A stretch of 64,000 bases of DNA from Actinobacteria bacterium IMCC19121 (GCA_002284895.1 CP015605.1:992001-1056000); one strand, 5' to 3'; positions 11,036 through 20,819 are shown, counted from the first letter of the stretch. Notes: a model not told the origin generated them from the letters alone. A program made the numbers and translations.

Positions 11036-11913
11036 TGAGCCATTTCCTTTGCGCTAAATTGAACTGATAGCCAGATTCGCCACGCGCCAATCCAAACTAA
11101 AGTTGTACCTAACAAATGCAGTCCTACCAAAAGTTCAGGTACACCTAGGTGATATTGAATATAGCCGAGTGCGCCCTGAGCAAGTGAGATTACAAAAAAT
11201 AGACGAATGCGGTGCTTAGTCAGCGCAGATAAGTCTTTTCTCATATAGAAAGCGATTGTTAAAAGCATCAGAATAATTACAGACACGGAGTGCATTCTTG
11301 CGGTGTCTTGAATTCTTATATCAAGTCTGGGTGCATCGATATCTCCCGCATGGGGACCAGAGGCAGTAACGATTGTTCCTAAAATAATTACAATTGTTGA
11401 CCAAGTTACATGAGCCTTTGAATAGTTACTTAAACCCGCCTGCACACCAGCCTTGACTGCTGGCTCACTGCGTCGCGAGTGAAGTGAAGTGGCTGCAGCA
11501 ATCAATATTGTTGAAAGCAAAAAGTGGCTAGCTACCGATAGTGGATTCAGATTTGTTAGTACGGTGATACCACCAAGAACACCTTGACCAAATATTCCTA
11601 AAAATTGCCCAGCTGCGAGAACGCGTAAATCTTTTCTTCCCGCACGAAATACTGCGATCAATGTCGCAAGTGCAAAAATGACTAGAACAAATGTGAGTAA
11701 GCGGTTGCCGAACTCAATCCACGAGTGGAACGTTCCCTCGATTTGGTTTTCAACTGGTAGATATGAACCTGGCGTGCACTCGGGCCACGTAGGACAGCCC
11801 AGGCCCGATCCAGTTAGGCGCACTGCGCCTCCGGTTACGACGATGGCAGCTTGGGAAACTAAAAGGGCCAGAGTCAGAGGTTTTAAGGCTCGGGCCGCGC
11901 GCGTGGATGCCAT
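11032..11913 (-). CDS. ctaA: Haem A synthase, CtaA/COX15 family
   Basis: An integral membrane enzyme that oxidises haem O to haem A for aa3-type cytochrome oxidase. The 293 residues carry about eight hydrophobic segments. The first helix is followed by GGAVRLTGSGLGCPTWPEC, with a cysteine pair, and then the haem-ligand region FHSWIEFGNRLL. Later histidines are in ASHFLL, RMHSVS and GLHLLG. It is the first gene of the minus-strand operon. The neighbouring ctaB (haem O synthase), often found near tkt in actinobacteria, is not here. Confidence 0.92.
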   Translation of the reverse strand: MASTRAARALKPLTLALLVSQAAIVVTGGAVRLTGSGLGCPTWPECTPGSYLPVENQIEGTFHSWIEFGNRLLTFVLVIFALATLIAVFRAGRKDLRVLAAGQFLGIFGQGVLGGITVLTNLNPLSVASHFLLSTILIAAATSLHSRRSEPAVKAGVQAGLSNYSKAHVTWSTIVIILGTIVTASGPHAGDIDAPRLDIRIQDTARMHSVSVIILMLLTIAFYMRKDLSALTKHRIRLFFVISLAQGALGYIQYHLGVPELLVGLHLLGTTLVWIGAWRIWLSVQFSAKEMAQ

Positions 11914-11925
11914 GGCCCAACCCTA
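11914..11925 (-). promoter_or_regulatory. Leaderless promoter -10 for the ctaA operon
   Basis: On the minus strand TAGGGT (11920-11925) stands 6 bases before the ctaA ATG, and no ribosome binding site intervenes. The spacing predicts transcription starting at or within a base of the start codon. Confidence 0.5.
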
Positions 11926-11962
11926 TGGCTAGTCGGTGCTCAGGCGGGCCGAGTGGCCGAAG

Positions 11963-11991
11963 GTGTCGAATTACGACACAATACTGTTGTG
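11963..11991 (+). promoter_or_regulatory. Two overlapping dyads before sufR (candidate SufR operator)
   Basis: GTGTCG-N5-CGACAC (11963-11979) is a perfect 6-base inverted repeat. It overlaps CACAA-N5-TTGTG (11977-11991), a perfect 5-base one. The second covers the proposed sufR -10 TACTGT (11982-11987), 7 bases before ATG 11995. SufR proteins are known to bind short inverted repeats at their own promoter, so autoregulation is the natural reading. Neither dyad matches exactly the M. tuberculosis SufR site as I remember it. Confidence 0.6.
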
Positions 11992-11994
11992 AAA

Positions 11995-12675
11995 ATGAGC
12001 GGCCAAACAAGCCCAGTTCCAGGTGATGATCTTCGCACCCGGGACTTAGTGGCGCGTTCCATATTAGAAAACGGCCCCTCAACGGCTGCCGTTCTAGGTC
12101 AGCGCTTAGGTCTAACCCCTGCTGGAATTCGCCGCCATCTTGATTTACTTGTTGCAGATGGAGTTTTACAAGCACGTGAACCACATTCTGCGATCAACCG
12201 CGGTAGAGGTCGGCCTTCAAAAGTTTTTGTCATGAGCGATAAGGGCCGTGAACAATTCGAACATTCTTATGACGACTTAGCGGTAGCTGCATTGAAGTTT
12301 ATGTCTGCCCAATCAGGAGAACACTTAGTTTCCAATTTTGCTCAGTCTCGCGCAGATGACATTGAGCGAAAGGCGACAGTAGCTCTTTCTAAGAAAAGCA
12401 ATAAAACTGAAGCTCTTGCACAATTTCTCACTGAGCAGGGCTACGCCGCAAGTATTGCAAAGAAGCCAATGGGTGAAGAACTATGTCAACACCATTGTCC
12501 AATTGCCCACGTTGCATCTGAATTTCCCCAGTTATGTGAAGCAGAAACTGAAGCACTCTCACGTTTACTAGGTACTCACGTTCAGCGTTTAGCAACAATT
12601 GCACATGGTGATGGAGTGTGCACAACTTTTATACCCACAACAACAGCTACAACAAAGCGAAAGGTACGTGCATGA
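11995..12675 (+). CDS. sufR: SufR-type Fe-S-sensing transcriptional regulator
   Basis: A winged-helix regulator that represses the suf operon when Fe-S supply is adequate. With ATG 11995 it has 226 residues. In-frame GTGs at 11953 and 11989 are less likely because they would place the operator dyads inside the gene. The helix-turn-helix is in [24 protein letters not shown]. The C-terminal part holds the cluster cysteines: CQHHC, then QLC, then GDGVCTTF. The stop overlaps the sufB start by 4 bases (ATGA). It heads the complete suf operon, the standard actinobacterial order. Confidence 0.93.
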   Translation: MSGQTSPVPGDDLRTRDLVARSILENGPSTAAVLGQRLGLTPAGIRRHLDLLVADGVLQAREPHSAINRGRGRPSKVFVMSDKGREQFEHSYDDLAVAALKFMSAQSGEHLVSNFAQSRADDIERKATVALSKKSNKTEALAQFLTEQGYAASIAKKPMGEELCQHHCPIAHVASEFPQLCEAETEALSRLLGTHVQRLATIAHGDGVCTTFIPTTTATTKRKVRA

Positions 12676-14081
12676 CAATCGCACATCCAGAACTCGAAGG
12701 TATCGGCAACTACGAATACGGTTGGTCGGATAAGAGCGATGTAGGCACAAATGCTAAGCGCGGCCTGAATGAAGATGTCGTGCGCGATATCTCGTCAAAG
12801 AAATCAGAGCCACAGTGGATGCTGGACCTTCGCTTAAAGGGCCTTGCACTTTTTGAGAAAAAGCCAATGCCAAACTGGGGTTCTGACCTTTCTGGAATTT
12901 TCTTCGACACAATCAAATACTTCGTGCGCTCTACAGAAAAACAGGCCGCAACGTGGGAAGACCTACCTGATGAAATTAAGAACACTTACGATCGTCTAGG
13001 TATCCCAGAAGCTGAAAAGCAACGCTTAGTTTCAGGTGTTGCTGCCCAATATGAGTCAGAGGTTGTTTATCACTCAATCCGTGAGGATCTAGAGAAGCAA
13101 GGCGTTATTTTCCTTGATACAGATAGCGCGCTCAAGCAGCATCCAGAGCTGTTTAAAGAGTACTTCGGAACTGTTATCCCAGTGGGCGATAACAAGTTCG
13201 CAGCTCTTAATACATCTGTGTGGTCTGGCGGTTCATTTATCTATGTTCCAAAGGGTGTTCACGTGGATATTCCTTTGCAGGCATATTTCCGCATTAACAC
13301 TGAGAACATGGGGCAGTTCGAGCGCACATTAATCATTGCTGATGAAGATTCATACATTCACTATGTTGAAGGCTGTACAGCCCCTATCTATAAGTCAGAT
13401 TCACTTCACTCAGCTGTAGTTGAGATCATTGTGAAAAAGGGTGCGCGCGTTCGCTACACCACAATTCAAAACTGGTCTAACAACGTTTATAACTTGGTTA
13501 CCAAGCGCGCAACATGTGCTGAGGGTGCAACCATGGAATGGGTTGATGGAAACATTGGTTCGAAGGTAACGATGAAGTACCCAGCAATCTTTTTGATGGG
13601 TCCACACGCAAAGGGCGAGACGTTATCTCTTGCCTTTGCTGGAGAAGGTCAACACCAAGATTCTGGTGCCAAGATGGTTCACGCTGCGCCATACACATCA
13701 TCATCTGTTATCTCTAAATCTGTTGCACGAAATGGTGGACGTACTTCATATCGCGGACTTGTCCAAGTTCAAGAGGGAGCTCACCACTCTAAGAGCACAG
13801 TTAAATGTGATGCACTTCTAGTTGACACAATATCTCGCTCTGACACATATCCATATGTTGATATCCGAGAAGATGATGTTTCAATGGGTCACGAAGCAAC
13901 TGTTTCAAAGATCTCTGATGATCAGCTCTTCTACTTGATGTCTCGTGGATTAACTGAAGATGAAGCCATGGCAATGATTGTCCGTGGATTCATTGAGCCA
14001 ATTGCACGTGAGCTACCTATGGAATATGCCTTAGAGCTCAATCGCCTCATTGAACTTCAAATGGAAGGTGCTGTTGGTTAA
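12672..14081 (+). CDS. sufB: Fe-S cluster scaffold subunit SufB
   Basis: Part of the SufBC2D scaffold on which Fe-S clusters are assembled. The product is 469 residues from ATG 12672, which overlaps sufR by 4 bases; an upstream in-frame start would run well into sufR. The beta-helix core includes [29 protein letters not shown], and the C-terminal [21 protein letters not shown], where conserved histidine and acidic residues sit. Stop and sufD start share a base (TAATG). Confidence 0.97.
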   Translation: MTIAHPELEGIGNYEYGWSDKSDVGTNAKRGLNEDVVRDISSKKSEPQWMLDLRLKGLALFEKKPMPNWGSDLSGIFFDTIKYFVRSTEKQAATWEDLPDEIKNTYDRLGIPEAEKQRLVSGVAAQYESEVVYHSIREDLEKQGVIFLDTDSALKQHPELFKEYFGTVIPVGDNKFAALNTSVWSGGSFIYVPKGVHVDIPLQAYFRINTENMGQFERTLIIADEDSYIHYVEGCTAPIYKSDSLHSAVVEIIVKKGARVRYTTIQNWSNNVYNLVTKRATCAEGATMEWVDGNIGSKVTMKYPAIFLMGPHAKGETLSLAFAGEGQHQDSGAKMVHAAPYTSSSVISKSVARNGGRTSYRGLVQVQEGAHHSKSTVKCDALLVDTISRSDTYPYVDIREDDVSMGHEATVSKISDDQLFYLMSRGLTEDEAMAMIVRGFIEPIARELPMEYALELNRLIELQMEGAVG

Positions 14082-15163
14082 TGTCTGTTTTAACTACTAA
14101 TTACTTAACCCCAACGGGACGCGAAGAGGCTTGGCGTTTTACACCGATAAAGCGCTTGCACGGTTTACATGATGGCTCAGCCATTGTTGGAGACCGTAAC
14201 TCCCTTGTGACCAAGGCGGGATTACCTCAAGGTGCCAGCTTCACTCGTGAATCTTTGGCACCTCTTGCTGTGAGCGATGATGTCATCATCGAGCGCATCC
14301 GTGGAGAAGTCTCTGATGTTGCACATCTTTCGATTGATGCAAATGCTGAAATCAAAGAACCAATATTTCTGACTCGCTCAGCTGGCGCCCTTGATTCAGC
14401 TGAACTTTCCAGAGTGCGTATTTCACTAGGTACTCATGCTGTCGCAACAGTAATCGTTGAAAACATTGGCGATACATTGCTGGCAGAAGATCTAGAGATT
14501 TCATTGGCTGCTGGCTCATCGCTGACTTTTGTAACCCTTCAGGAGTTTGATTCAAAGAGTGTCTACACGGCTCGCCACCACGCAGTGGTTGATAAGGATG
14601 CAACATTCAAATCAATCACTGTAACTGTTGGGGGAGATGTAGTTCGCATCCTTCCAACTGTTGAATTCACAGCACCTGGTGCATCAGCAGAACTTCTTGG
14701 AGTGTATTTCGCAACTACCGGACAGTTCTTTGAGCACCGTATGCACGTTGATCACGCTGTGCCAAATGCTAAATCTAGAGTGAACTTTAAGGGCGCACTT
14801 GCTGGCAGAGATGCTCACACAGTGTGGATCGGTGATGTTTTAATTCGCGCAGTTGCCGAAGGTACTGACACTTATGAGCTCAATAGAAATCTCTTGCTGA
14901 CAGATGGAGCACGCGCTGATTCTGTTCCCAACCTTGAGATTGAAACTGGTGAAATCGTTGGCGCCGGACACGCAAGTACTACAGGCCGCTTTGATGATGA
15001 GCAGTTGTTCTACTTGATGTCACGTGGAATCACATTAGAAAATGCCCGTCGCCTTGTTGTTCGTGGTTTCTTCAATGAAATCATCACAGAGATTGGCAAC
15101 GAAGAAGTGCAAGAGCGCCTCATGGAGCGCATAGATGGCGAACTTGAAAGAGCTGGTGCATAA
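14081..15163 (+). CDS. sufD: Fe-S cluster scaffold subunit SufD
   Basis: The SufB paralogue that completes the SufBC2D complex. It has 360 residues. The C-terminal domain shows [24 protein letters not shown], parallel to the SufB C terminus, and the central beta-helix contains FEHRMHVDHAVPNAKS. The N terminus, TPTGREEAWRFTPIKRL, is typical of actinobacterial SufD. It overlaps sufB by one base and abuts the Rieske gene. Confidence 0.96.
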   Translation: MSVLTTNYLTPTGREEAWRFTPIKRLHGLHDGSAIVGDRNSLVTKAGLPQGASFTRESLAPLAVSDDVIIERIRGEVSDVAHLSIDANAEIKEPIFLTRSAGALDSAELSRVRISLGTHAVATVIVENIGDTLLAEDLEISLAAGSSLTFVTLQEFDSKSVYTARHHAVVDKDATFKSITVTVGGDVVRILPTVEFTAPGASAELLGVYFATTGQFFEHRMHVDHAVPNAKSRVNFKGALAGRDAHTVWIGDVLIRAVAEGTDTYELNRNLLLTDGARADSVPNLEIETGEIVGAGHASTTGRFDDEQLFYLMSRGITLENARRLVVRGFFNEIITEIGNEEVQERLMERIDGELERAGA

Positions 15164-15460
15164 ATGGCCGACTTAACATTGGATCAATTAGAGGTCGGCA
15201 AGCCGGTCAAGATTGAAAAAGATGGCAGGACCATCTGTGTTGCCCGAGTGGGCGATGAAGTCTTTGCAGTTGATGACACCTGCTCTCACTCAGAGGCTTC
15301 GCTATCAGAGGGTGAAGTTACAGATTTCAAAATTGAATGCTGGCTACATGGTGCTGAATTCGATTTGAGAACTGGTGAGGCGTTGACCTTGCCGGCGAAC
15401 ATAAGCCTTGAAACATATGCAGTAAAAATCGACGGAAATTCCGTCACGGTTGAGATTTAG
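15164..15460 (+). CDS. Rieske-type ferredoxin of the suf operon
   Basis: A 98-residue soluble Rieske [2Fe-2S] protein. Ligands are Cys40 and His42 (CSH) and Cys59 and His62 (CWLH). A gene of this kind lies between sufD and sufC in most actinobacteria. It is usually annotated as a non-haem iron oxygenase ferredoxin subunit, but no oxygenase is present here, so it more likely serves electron transfer for cluster assembly (inference). ATG 15164 follows the sufD stop without a gap. Confidence 0.93.
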   Translation: MADLTLDQLEVGKPVKIEKDGRTICVARVGDEVFAVDDTCSHSEASLSEGEVTDFKIECWLHGAEFDLRTGEALTLPANISLETYAVKIDGNSVTVEI

Positions 15461-15484
15461 TACACGAGTAGAAGAGAGAAAATA

Positions 15485-16237
15485 ATGAGCGTTCTAGAAA
15501 TCCGCGGACTACAAGTCTCAGTCGATACTGAAAACGGTAGCGTCGAAATTCTCAAAGGTGTTGACCTAACAATCAAGTCAGGTGAGACGCACGCAATCAT
15601 GGGTCCTAATGGATCTGGTAAATCAACTCTTGCTTACTCAATCGCAGGTCACCCTAAGTACACAATCACAGGTGGCTCTGTTACCTTGGATGGCGCAGAT
15701 GTTTTGGATATGACTGTTGATGAGCGTGCTAAAGCTGGCTTATTCCTAGCCATGCAGTACCCAGTAGAAGTTCCAGGCGTTTCAGTTTCTAACTTCCTTC
15801 GCACAGCAGCAACTGCCCTTCGTGGTGAAGCTCCAAAGCTTCGCACATGGGTCGCCGAAGTTAAGGGTGCAATGGAAGCGTTGAACATGGATCCATCATT
15901 TGCTACACGCAATGTTAATGAGGGATTTTCTGGCGGCGAAAAGAAGCGCCATGAAATTATGCAGCTTGAGCTACTTAAGCCAAAGATGGCCATTCTTGAT
16001 GAGACTGATTCAGGGTTAGATGTTGATGCCCTTCGTATTGTTTCTGAAGGTGTTAACCGAGCAAAAGCTAATAATGATCTCGGGGTATTGCTTATCACTC
16101 ACTACACGCGTATTTTGAAGTACATCAAGCCTGACTTTGTTCACGTTTTTGCTAACGGCAAAATCGTTGAAGAGGGTGGACCAGATCTAGCAGACAAACT
16201 AGAGGCCAACGGCTACGCAGATTACGTGAGTAAGTAA
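15485..16237 (+). CDS. sufC: Fe-S assembly ATPase SufC
   Basis: The ABC-type ATPase of the SufBC2D complex. It is 250 residues long. Walker A GPNGSGKST is at residues 40-48, the signature is FSGGEKKRHEIMQ, and Walker B is MAILDETDSGLD. The FSGGEKKR version of the signature separates SufC from transport ATPases. The 24-base gap from the Rieske gene carries a purine-rich AGAAGAGAG that can serve as ribosome binding site. Confidence 0.97.
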   Translation: MSVLEIRGLQVSVDTENGSVEILKGVDLTIKSGETHAIMGPNGSGKSTLAYSIAGHPKYTITGGSVTLDGADVLDMTVDERAKAGLFLAMQYPVEVPGVSVSNFLRTAATALRGEAPKLRTWVAEVKGAMEALNMDPSFATRNVNEGFSGGEKKRHEIMQLELLKPKMAILDETDSGLDVDALRIVSEGVNRAKANNDLGVLLITHYTRILKYIKPDFVHVFANGKIVEEGGPDLADKLEANGYADYVSK

Positions 16238-16244
16238 GGATCTA

Positions 16245-17495
16245 ATGAGTTTTTCTGTCGCGGAAGTACGTAAAGATTTTCCAATCTTTGAACGTACTAT
16301 TCGCGATGGTAAAAGGCTTGTCTATTTAGATAGCGGGGCAACGGCGCAAAAGCCGTGGGTTGTCATTAATGCAGAGAGTGATTTCTATTCAAAGCACAAC
16401 GCTGCCGTTCATCGTGGAGCTCATCAGCTAGCTGAAGAAGCTACCGATGCCTATGAGGGTGCCCGCGAAATAGTGGCTAAGTTTATTGGTGGACAAGAAA
16501 GTGAAGTTATCTTCACAAAAAGTGCCACCGAGTCAATCAACTTGGTTGCCTATGCAATGGGAAATGCTCTGTCTGGAAATCGTTTCGCCTTAAGTGCATC
16601 TGACTCCATCGTTGTTACTGAAATGGAACACCACGCTAACCTGATACCTTGGCAGCAATTAGCTGCTCGCACCGGTGCGCAGCTTAAGTGGTTTAATGTC
16701 ACGCAGGATTCAAGATTGGATCTTTCAAATATTGATCAGGTTATTACTGCTAATACCAAAGTTGTTGCAGTTACGCACCAATCAAATGTTTTGGGAACGA
16801 TTAATCCACTGGAAGCAATCGTTAAGCGAGCCCATGAAGTTGGTGCAGTAGTTGTTCTAGATGCTTGCCAGTCCGTTCCACATATGAGTGTGAATGTTGT
16901 TGAACTAGATGTGGATTTTTTGGCTTTTTCGGGACACAAAGCAGTTGGCCCAACTGGTGTGGGAGTTCTGTGGGGTAAAGCTGAACTTCTAGATGAGCTT
17001 CCACCCTTTCTTACCGGTGGATCAATGATTGAAAATGTAACAATGACGACTGCAACATGGGCTCCGGTTCCACAAAAATTTGAAGCCGGCGTGCCAAACA
17101 TGGCACAGGCCGTTGGTCTTGGCGCTGCATGCAAATATCTATCAGAGCTAGGAATGGACGCCGTTCGCGAACATGAGATTGCCCTTACTGGATATGCATT
17201 AGAGAAGATGTCGTCAATAGATGGAATTAGAATTGTTGGCCCATTAGAAAATGTTGCTCGGGGTGCGACAGTTTCCTTCACACTTGCAGAAATTCACCCG
17301 CACGATATTGGTCAATACGTTGATAGTCAGGGTGTTGCTGTGCGCACAGGACACCACTGTGCTTGGCCTTTAGCTCGGGCCATGAATGTTCCAGCCACTA
17401 CACGTGCCTCGTTCTATCTCTACAATGATGAGCGTGATGTCGATGCTCTAGTAGAAGCCTTATTAGGTGCTCAAAAATACTTTGGGAGATTTTAG
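16245..17495 (+). CDS. sufS: Cysteine desulfurase SufS
   Basis: A PLP enzyme that removes sulfur from cysteine and hands it to SufU. It has 416 residues. The PLP lysine is Lys232 in FSGHKAVGPTG, and the catalytic Cys372 is in RTGHHCAWPLA. HHANLIPW is the substrate and PLP contact motif. The short active-site loop marks the group II (SufS) class. It starts 7 bases after sufC and overlaps sufU by one base (TAGTG). Confidence 0.97.
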   Translation: MSFSVAEVRKDFPIFERTIRDGKRLVYLDSGATAQKPWVVINAESDFYSKHNAAVHRGAHQLAEEATDAYEGAREIVAKFIGGQESEVIFTKSATESINLVAYAMGNALSGNRFALSASDSIVVTEMEHHANLIPWQQLAARTGAQLKWFNVTQDSRLDLSNIDQVITANTKVVAVTHQSNVLGTINPLEAIVKRAHEVGAVVVLDACQSVPHMSVNVVELDVDFLAFSGHKAVGPTGVGVLWGKAELLDELPPFLTGGSMIENVTMTTATWAPVPQKFEAGVPNMAQAVGLGAACKYLSELGMDAVREHEIALTGYALEKMSSIDGIRIVGPLENVARGATVSFTLAEIHPHDIGQYVDSQGVAVRTGHHCAWPLARAMNVPATTRASFYLYNDERDVDALVEALLGAQKYFGRF

Positions 17496-17938
17496 TGGAA
17501 CTAGATTCGCTGTATCAGGAAGTGATTCTTGATCACTACAAGCACCCACAACATAAAGGACTCAATCCTGTTTACACGGCCCAGGTGAGCCATGTGAATA
17601 CAAGTTGTGGTGATGAAATCACTTTGAATCTTAATGTTGAAAACAATGTCATCACTTCAATCACATGGGACGGTCAAGGCTGTTCAATCTCACAGGCCAG
17701 TGTCTCAATGCTCAGTGACTTAGTTACCGACAAAACTTTGGAACAAGCCGATGCGATTGTTAAATCTTTTTCAGAGTTAATGGCAAGCAAAGGCACAGCA
17801 GCTGGAGATCCAGAAGTTCTTGAGGATGCAGTGGTATTTGCCGGCGTTTCAAAGTTTCCAGGTCGTGTAAAGTGCGCACTGCTTGGTTGGATGGCCTTTA
17901 AAGATGCAGCGATTCAGTCACAGGGAGAGAGCAAATGA
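17495..17938 (+). CDS. sufU: Zinc-dependent sulfurtransferase SufU
   Basis: Accepts persulfide sulfur from SufS. The 147 residues contain the three cysteines and the aspartate of SufU: SCGDEI, GQGCSIS and RVKCALLGW. The extra stretch between the second and third cysteines distinguishes SufU from the IscU scaffold. GTG 17495 overlaps the sufS stop; the end overlaps the next gene by 4 bases. Confidence 0.95.
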   Translation: MELDSLYQEVILDHYKHPQHKGLNPVYTAQVSHVNTSCGDEITLNLNVENNVITSITWDGQGCSISQASVSMLSDLVTDKTLEQADAIVKSFSELMASKGTAAGDPEVLEDAVVFAGVSKFPGRVKCALLGWMAFKDAAIQSQGESK

Positions 17939-18246
17939 CAACGAGTGTTGAAGATGTAACAGAGGCAATGAAGGACGTTGTCGACCCCGAATTGGGAATT
18001 AACGTTGTCGACTTAGGACTCATTTATGACGTTATGGTCGATGAAGCAAATATCGCAATTTTAAATATGACGCTGACTTCAGCTGCATGCCCTCTTCAAG
18101 ATGTCATTGAGGATCAGACGCGTTCAGCGTTAGCGGGCATGACAACAGATGTGAAGATTAACTGGGTTTGGATGCCACCTTGGGGCCCAGACAAGATTTC
18201 TGATGATGGAAGAGATCAGCTTCGCGCTCTCGGTTTTACTGTCTGA
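17935..18246 (+). CDS. sufT: SufT-like MIP18/DUF59 protein
   Basis: A 103-residue DUF59 (MIP18) family protein. It shows DPELGINVVDLGLIYDV near the N terminus and LTSAACPLQDVIEDQ around the conserved cysteine. Members aid maturation of Fe-S proteins, and this gene closes the suf operon in most actinobacteria. Overlap with sufU is 4 bases. Family and context are certain; the biochemical step is not well defined. Confidence 0.93.
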   Translation: MTTSVEDVTEAMKDVVDPELGINVVDLGLIYDVMVDEANIAILNMTLTSAACPLQDVIEDQTRSALAGMTTDVKINWVWMPPWGPDKISDDGRDQLRALGFTV

Positions 18247-18270
18247 GGTATAACTCAATAAGGTAGTCAC

Positions 18271-20142
18271 ATGTCAATGCATGCGGCTTGGATGACCCAC
18301 AGATCAATGACTGCAGACCCATCGGTCAAGCAGCAAAAACTCAAAGCCGGCACAGTAAAGCGAATCTTTACATTTGCAAAACCATATCGCCTCAGCATCT
18401 GGATCTTCCTTTTTACAGTTGTCGTGGACGCTGCCTTAATCGTGGCTACGCCATTACTTTTGCGCCAACTCATTGATAAGGGTGTTATTCCAAAAGATGG
18501 TGCGTTGGTAACACGCTTAGCCATACTTGTTGGATTACTTGCTATCGCTGATGCAGCAATGAGCATGCTGGGACGCTATTTCTCCTCTCGAATCGGTGAA
18601 GGTCTAATTTATGATCTTCGATCATTAGTCTTTGGCCATGTTCAAAGACAATCCATCGCTTTCTTTACTCGCACACAAACAGGTGCGCTTATTTCTAGAA
18701 TCAATTCGGATGTAATGGGGGCCCAGCAGGCATTTACGGCAACTTTGTCAGGCCTTGTCAGCAATGTTGTGAGTTTGGTTTTAGTGGGTGTGACCATGAT
18801 GATTTTGTCTTGGCAGATTACGATTTTTTCACTTTTGCTTTTGCCAGTATTTCTGATCCCAACCAAATGGGTTGGCCGCAAACTTCAAGAATTAACACGA
18901 GATTCCTTCAATACCAATGCTGAGATGTCGAGCACGATGACTGAGCGATTCAATGTTTCTGGCGCAATGCTTGTTGCTCTCTATGGTGAGCCTTCTAGAG
19001 AGCGGGAATACTTCAGGTCTAGAGCGCGCAAGGTCGCCGATATTGGGATAAAGATGGCAATGCTCAACCGTCTTTTCTTTATTGCACTTACTAGCGTTGC
19101 AGCAATCGCTACAGCTTTTGCTTACGGTATTGGTGGGCATTTAGCAATTAATGGGGGAGTAACTGTTGGAACTTTGCTAGCGATTACCGCTCTGCTAGCA
19201 AGACTCTATGGTCCACTCACTGCGCTATCGAATGTGCGCATTGATGTGATGACATCACTTGTCTCATTTGAACGAGTATTTGAAGTATTAGATCTAGAAC
19301 CTATGGTTAAGAATCGCGAGAATGCCATTGAGTTGAAACCAACTCATCCAAAGATTGAGTTCAAAGATGTTAGTTTTTCTTATCCGCGTGCAGAAGAGAT
19401 TTCACTTGCATCCCTTGAATCAGCTGCAAAGCCCGAGACGATTCAAAGTGGGGAAGTACTTCGGGGCCTTTCATTTACTGCAGCACCTGGAACGTTAACT
19501 GCATTAGTTGGTCCATCTGGTGCCGGTAAAACTACAATCAGTGCACTGTTGCCGCGTCTCTATGATGTGACAACGGGCTCTATTGAAATTGATGGACATG
19601 ACATTCGTGATCTGACTCTAGAGTCTTTACGCGGTGCAATAGGTGTTGTGATGCAAGATGCGCATCTATTTCACGAAACAATTGCAGAGAATTTGCGATA
19701 TGCCAAAAACGATGCAACTGAAGATGAAATGCGCGTTGCATGTGAGTCAGCGCAGATTTGGGAGTTGATTAAGTCGCTACCAAACGGGCTAGACACAATG
19801 GTGGGAGAGCGTGGACACCGTTTATCTGGTGGAGAGAAGCAACGTTTGGCTATTGCTCGCTTACTTCTGAAATCTCCTTCAGTCGTCATTCTTGATGAGG
19901 CGACGGCGCATTTAGATTCAGAGAATGAGGCCCTAGTTCAGGCTGCTTTACAGAGCGCTTTGAAGGGTCGCACGAGCATTGTTATTGCCCACCGTTTGAG
20001 CACGGTGCGAGATGCTGATCAAATTCTTGTTCTTGAAAAGGGTCAGATAGTTGAGCGTGGTCAGCATGATGAACTTGTGGCACGCGGCGGTCTATATGCA
20101 GACCTCTATAACCGTCAGGACTTAACGGGTGCGGCGAATTAA
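18271..20142 (+). CDS. ABC exporter, fused membrane and ATPase domains
   Basis: A 623-residue half-transporter that would dimerise in the inner membrane. About residues 35-330 form the six-helix transmembrane domain; about 360-615 form the ATPase. Walker A GPSGAGKTT is near residues 413-421, followed by the signature LSGGEKQR and Walker B VVILDEAT. The TMD motif QTGALISRINSDV is typical of lipid or multidrug exporters. The substrate cannot be told from sequence. The 3' end overlaps the convergent SURF1 gene by 21 bases. Confidence 0.9.
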   Translation: MSMHAAWMTHRSMTADPSVKQQKLKAGTVKRIFTFAKPYRLSIWIFLFTVVVDAALIVATPLLLRQLIDKGVIPKDGALVTRLAILVGLLAIADAAMSMLGRYFSSRIGEGLIYDLRSLVFGHVQRQSIAFFTRTQTGALISRINSDVMGAQQAFTATLSGLVSNVVSLVLVGVTMMILSWQITIFSLLLLPVFLIPTKWVGRKLQELTRDSFNTNAEMSSTMTERFNVSGAMLVALYGEPSREREYFRSRARKVADIGIKMAMLNRLFFIALTSVAAIATAFAYGIGGHLAINGGVTVGTLLAITALLARLYGPLTALSNVRIDVMTSLVSFERVFEVLDLEPMVKNRENAIELKPTHPKIEFKDVSFSYPRAEEISLASLESAAKPETIQSGEVLRGLSFTAAPGTLTALVGPSGAGKTTISALLPRLYDVTTGSIEIDGHDIRDLTLESLRGAIGVVMQDAHLFHETIAENLRYAKNDATEDEMRVACESAQIWELIKSLPNGLDTMVGERGHRLSGGEKQRLAIARLLLKSPSVVILDEATAHLDSENEALVQAALQSALKGRTSIVIAHRLSTVRDADQILVLEKGQIVERGQHDELVARGGLYADLYNRQDLTGAAN

Positions 20143-20817
20143 TATTCGCCCATAAATAACTAAGCCAGCAAAGAAGAGCCACTGCAAGGCATACGCCATG
20201 TGAGGGCCATCGCTGAGTTCTGGAAGTTGAGCAGATACTGCTGGTGTGAGTGAGCTTTCAGATCCACCTAAGAGATCGATGTAGTAATCCTCGGTATTGA
20301 GTTGGGATTGCGCATCGAGTTTAGAAATAAGGCCGCTTCCATCAGCTGGAAGTGCAAAAAAGGATCCTCGGGGAAGTGAAGAATCTAAACGCAACCGACC
20401 AGTGATCGAAACTTGATTTGCTGGAGGGGGAGTAATTGTCGGTGCGATTGTGGCATTAGCTCCCGCTTTTACCCAACCTCGATCTACCCAGAATTTTTCA
20501 TTATTTTGGGTTGTAAACAAAGTGAGAACTTCAAAGCCATACACGCCCTCGCTATAGCGATTGCGCAGAAGTATTTGCTTAGTTGAGTCAAAAACGCCTT
20601 GAGTCGTGACACTCTGCCACTCAGCTGCAAGCGGTGAATCCTTGACTGCGTCTAGAGAAGTTGGCGCAAGTGCAATATGTTTTTCAATCATCGCATTGCG
20701 TGCATGCCTATCTACCCCACGGTGATATTGCCATTGGGCTGCAATCAGGCAGAGAGCAATTAGGGCGAGTGCAATAAATGATTTAAGAACAGCATATGGT
20801 TCGCGAGCTTTTTCCAT
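20122..20817 (-). CDS. SURF1 family cytochrome oxidase assembly protein
   Basis: A 231-residue protein with one N-terminal membrane helix (about residues 10-27, followed by QWQYHRG) and one C-terminal helix (YALQWLFFAGLVIYG). The central domain contains GVFDSTKQILLRNR and WVDRGWV, which are SURF1 landmarks. SURF1 helps insert haem A into cytochrome aa3 oxidase, so it fits functionally with ctaA elsewhere in the window. It is downstream of the DUF3099 gene by 2 bases. Confidence 0.92.
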   Translation of the reverse strand: MEKAREPYAVLKSFIALALIALCLIAAQWQYHRGVDRHARNAMIEKHIALAPTSLDAVKDSPLAAEWQSVTTQGVFDSTKQILLRNRYSEGVYGFEVLTLFTTQNNEKFWVDRGWVKAGANATIAPTITPPPANQVSITGRLRLDSSLPRGSFFALPADGSGLISKLDAQSQLNTEDYYIDLLGGSESSLTPAVSAQLPELSDGPHMAYALQWLFFAGLVIYGRILIRRTR

Positions 20818-20819
20818 GA

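Noticed and set aside
15164-15460. Rieske gene as part of an aromatic-ring dioxygenase
   Set aside because: No oxygenase or reductase subunit nearby; it is embedded in the suf operon.
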